Part shown: positions 6,342 through 7,933 of the stretch, piece by piece
How positions within the stretch are numbered: position 1 is the stretch's first letter
Layout of the letters: every line of letters begins with the position of its first letter
Source: Gammaproteobacteria bacterium
GTDB taxonomy: Bacteria > Pseudomonadota > Gammaproteobacteria > Pseudomonadales > Azotimanducaceae
Reading direction: 5' to 3'
Assembly (NCBI GenBank): GCA_002726925.1
Contig: PBTJ01000039.1
Location: 13,700 to 21,632 of the forward strand
Length of the DNA stretch: 7,933 nucleotides
Position numbers and translations under genes: made by a program
The notes under the pieces: generated by a model
What the model was told of the DNA's origin: nothing
What the model saw: only the letters and a program-made list of their open reading frames with translations
Databases searched by the model: none

Positions 6342-6830
6342 ATGCAAACCACGACGATAGAAATCAGCAAAGAGTATCTGCACTTTGCTGCCGCGCACTT
6401 CACGCTGTTCAGCGACACCGATCGCGAGAACCTGCATGGGCATAACTTTCAGGTCACCTTGGACGCAGAAGCAACCATCGCCGCCGACGGTTTAACGTTC
6501 GACTACAACATTTTGAAGAAAGCACTGAAACATATGTGCGATGACCTCGACGAGCAGGTAATCATGCCAACGCAATCGCCGCACCTAACGATCGAATCCG
6601 ACGAGCACTACACCTACGTAATTTTTAACGGTGAACGCATTCCGTTTTTAGACCGAGACCTCACCCTTCTGCCCATCCGTAACGTTACCGTGGAAGAACT
6701 CGCCCATTACCTACTGGAGACACTGCTTCAGCGAGAAGAAATTGCGGCGCTGGATATCCACCAAATGGTACTGCGTTGCGCCTCTGGCGAGGGCCAATGG
6801 GCCAGCGCACGTTGGGCCTGCGACGCTTAG
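6342..6830 (+). CDS. 6-pyruvoyl-tetrahydropterin synthase (QueD/PTPS) family protein with altered catalytic residues
   Basis: This 162-residue protein has the T-fold signature of the COG0720 family, whose members turn dihydroneopterin triphosphate into 6-carboxy-, 6-pyruvoyl- or 6-hydroxymethyl-pterins. The zinc ligands are present: His19 in FAAAHF, and His32 and His34 in LHGHNF. Escherichia coli QueD uses a Cys four residues before HGH; here that position is Arg28, and no Cys occurs before residue 66. Glu29 instead forms ExxHGH, the pattern reported for PTPS-III, which feeds folate synthesis. The family LDH motif reads LDEQ (Asp70-Glu71), so the catalytic His is also replaced. Between this motif and NVTVEELA (114-121) lies an extra segment (about 75-113) absent from 120-residue QueD. 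Glu150 in SGEGQ may be the pterin-binding Glu. The start has only a weak AGG ribosome site. The SDR gene follows after 27 bp. The family is sure; the reaction is not. Confidence 0.88.
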   Translation: MQTTTIEISKEYLHFAAAHFTLFSDTDRENLHGHNFQVTLDAEATIAADGLTFDYNILKKALKHMCDDLDEQVIMPTQSPHLTIESDEHYTYVIFNGERIPFLDRDLTLLPIRNVTVEELAHYLLETLLQREEIAALDIHQMVLRCASGEGQWASARWACDA

Positions 6831-6857
6831 CGCGCTGCGGAAAACCTTGGTCGCCAT

Positions 6858-7553
6858 ATGCCCTGTTTAGCCATCACCGGTGCCAGCTCTGGCATTGGCT
6901 ATGCTACGGCAAAGCGCTTTTACGAGGCAGGCTATAGCGTCATCAACTTGTCTCGGCGCACCTGTGATATAGCAGGCGTGATCAACATCACCTGCGATCT
7001 GACGGACCCCGACTTCATCATCAATATCGAGAGCGATTTAAGCGCGAGCATGGAAGATGCCGAGACCATCTGCCTCGTTCACAACGCCGCTCGCCTCGCC
7101 CACGATACCATCGCTGAAGTCAGCGCTCCGGACTTGCGCAGTGTTTATGAAATAAACCTCGTAGCACCAGCGGTGCTGAATCGAACCCTATTGCCGACTA
7201 TGAACGCAGGCTCAAGCATTCTCTACGTCGGCTCCACCCTAGGAGAGAAAGCCGTGCCCGGCAGTTTCAGCTACGTAACCTCGAAACACGCCACCATCGG
7301 CATGATGCGCGCCAGCTGTCAGGACCTAGCAGGCAGCGGTGTGCACACCGCCTGTATTAACCCGGGCTTCACCGACACCGAAATGTTACGTGATCACATA
7401 CCTGCCGATGTTATGCCCGAAATCGCGCAAATGAGCGCTTACGGGCGTTTGATCGACCCAGCAGAAATTGCCAACGCGCTGTTTTTTGCCGCACAAAACC
7501 CTGTCATTAATGGATCGGTCATCAACGCAAATCTGGGGCAAATTGAGCGCTGA
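6858..7553 (+). CDS. Short-chain dehydrogenase/reductase (SDR) family oxidoreductase
   Basis: This 231-residue protein is a classical SDR with a single Rossmann domain, oxidising or reducing an alcohol/ketone with a nicotinamide cofactor. The cofactor motif TGASSGIG is at 7-14. Arg33-Arg34 after the second strand (NLSRR) suggests NADPH. Other landmarks are HNAA at 75-78 (family NNAG), Asn100 in YEINLVAP, the catalytic Ser126 in YVGSTLG, and Tyr139 and Lys143 in YVTSK, followed by INPGFTDTEM. It is complete, and the tail GSVINANLGQ replaces the usual DGG ending. I see no clear ribosome site, which fits translation coupled to the pterin-synthase-like gene 27 bp upstream. The pairing suggests a reductase acting on a pterin (sepiapterin reductase and FolM/PTR1 are SDRs), but the sequence has ordinary SDR motifs and nothing that proves a pterin substrate. 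Nothing convincing follows it. Confidence 0.92.
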   Translation: MPCLAITGASSGIGYATAKRFYEAGYSVINLSRRTCDIAGVINITCDLTDPDFIINIESDLSASMEDAETICLVHNAARLAHDTIAEVSAPDLRSVYEINLVAPAVLNRTLLPTMNAGSSILYVGSTLGEKAVPGSFSYVTSKHATIGMMRASCQDLAGSGVHTACINPGFTDTEMLRDHIPADVMPEIAQMSAYGRLIDPAEIANALFFAAQNPVINGSVINANLGQIER

Positions 7554-7933
7554 GCTCGCAGGCCAGAGGCAGCGTCAAAGTCAGGCGAATCAATACCGCC
7601 TGTCGGACCCGAAAAGAACCGTTGCGTCTGGCATGCCTCATCGTTGATAACGAACGGCTCTGTTTCTTCTTTGAGCAATTGCGCGACGAGCTCGAGAACG
7701 ACCCTAACATCGCTGGCGCCAAACCCCCGGGATGCATCTCACCAGATTTCATGGAATGTTCCTGCCAAACCGTAAGCTGCGTGGGTTTTAGGTCGCGCAA
7801 AAACCGGTAGAGGGGGAAGGAAATCAGCGGCGCAAACTTGCTCGATGACTTTGGCGCATTAGCTCGAACGAGAGTTGTCCATTTACCTAGAGAGTTAAGA
7901 AAAGTGCGGCGGCCTCACCCGGGTTATTGCATC
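7554..7933. other. 380 bp without a convincing gene
   Basis: After the SDR stop no frame on either strand has a convincing start, ribosome site and family resemblance. The longest plus frame runs 7547-7809 with no ATG near its beginning; from a TTG at 7622 it would give 62 residues rich in Cys and Phe that I do not recognise. A purine-rich AGAGGGGGAAGGAAA at 7809-7823 resembles a ribosome site but is followed by ATC, not a start codon. A minus frame entering from the right edge and stopping at 7887-7889 could be the last 14 residues of a gene outside the window. No strong hairpin terminator was seen after the SDR gene. Confidence 0.5.

Noticed and set aside
6188..6418. Minus-strand open frame of 76 codons
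   Set aside because: It overlaps the N-terminus of the PTPS-family gene in antisense, has low-complexity content and resembles no family I know.
7547..7809. Plus-strand open frame after the SDR gene
   Set aside because: It has no ATG near the start, no ribosome site and a Cys/Phe-rich product of no recognised family. A decayed gene remains possible but cannot be supported.
7887..7931. Possible C-terminal tail of a minus-strand gene entering from the right edge
   Set aside because: Fourteen codons followed by TAG are too few to separate from chance; sequence to the right would decide.

Overview
The window reads as chromosomal DNA from a gammaproteobacterium, plausibly a marine, lipid- or aromatic-degrading lineage (for example Halieaceae/Cellvibrionales relatives). 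This is inferred from the very gammaproteobacterial MiaB, a DUF1820 protein, a lone rubredoxin/ferredoxin-reductase-type flavoprotein and acyl-CoA metabolism genes. The exact taxon cannot be fixed by eye. No RNA genes, insertion sequences, CRISPR arrays or phage genes were seen.

Layout, left to right. (1) 1-1172, minus: most of miaB (tRNA methylthiotransferase), cut by the left edge. (2) 1332-1664, plus: a DUF1820 protein, divergent from miaB. (3) 1674-2780, minus: an FMN-dependent alpha-hydroxy-acid oxidase/dehydrogenase family protein. (4) 2866-4071, plus: an FAD/NAD(P)H ferredoxin- or rubredoxin-reductase-type protein, divergent from (3) across 85 bp. (5) 5399-6178 then 4088-5266, both minus: a crotonase-fold protein followed by an acyl-CoA dehydrogenase, probably one transcription unit. 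The 132 bp between them hold a 15-bp tandem repeat and nested inverted repeats. (6) 6342-6830 and 6858-7553, plus: a 6-pyruvoyl-tetrahydropterin-synthase-fold protein and a short-chain dehydrogenase, 27 bp apart and probably co-transcribed. (7) 7554-7933: no convincing gene.

How the genes may work together. The crotonase/acyl-CoA dehydrogenase pair looks like part of a degradation route for a CoA-linked acid. The crotonase lacks one of the two hydratase glutamates, and the dehydrogenase appears to use a glutamate at the isovaleryl-CoA-dehydrogenase-type site rather than the medium-chain site, so neither looks like textbook straight-chain beta-oxidation. The flavoprotein reductase would feed electrons to a small iron-sulfur protein that is not in this window. 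The PTPS-like/SDR pair is the most unusual part. The PTPS homolog keeps the three zinc histidines but lacks the catalytic Cys (an ExxHGH motif is present instead) and has Glu where the catalytic His is expected; it also carries an insertion of roughly 35-40 residues. With a reductase next door, an uncharacterised pterin or pterin-like pathway is a reasonable hypothesis, not a demonstrated one.
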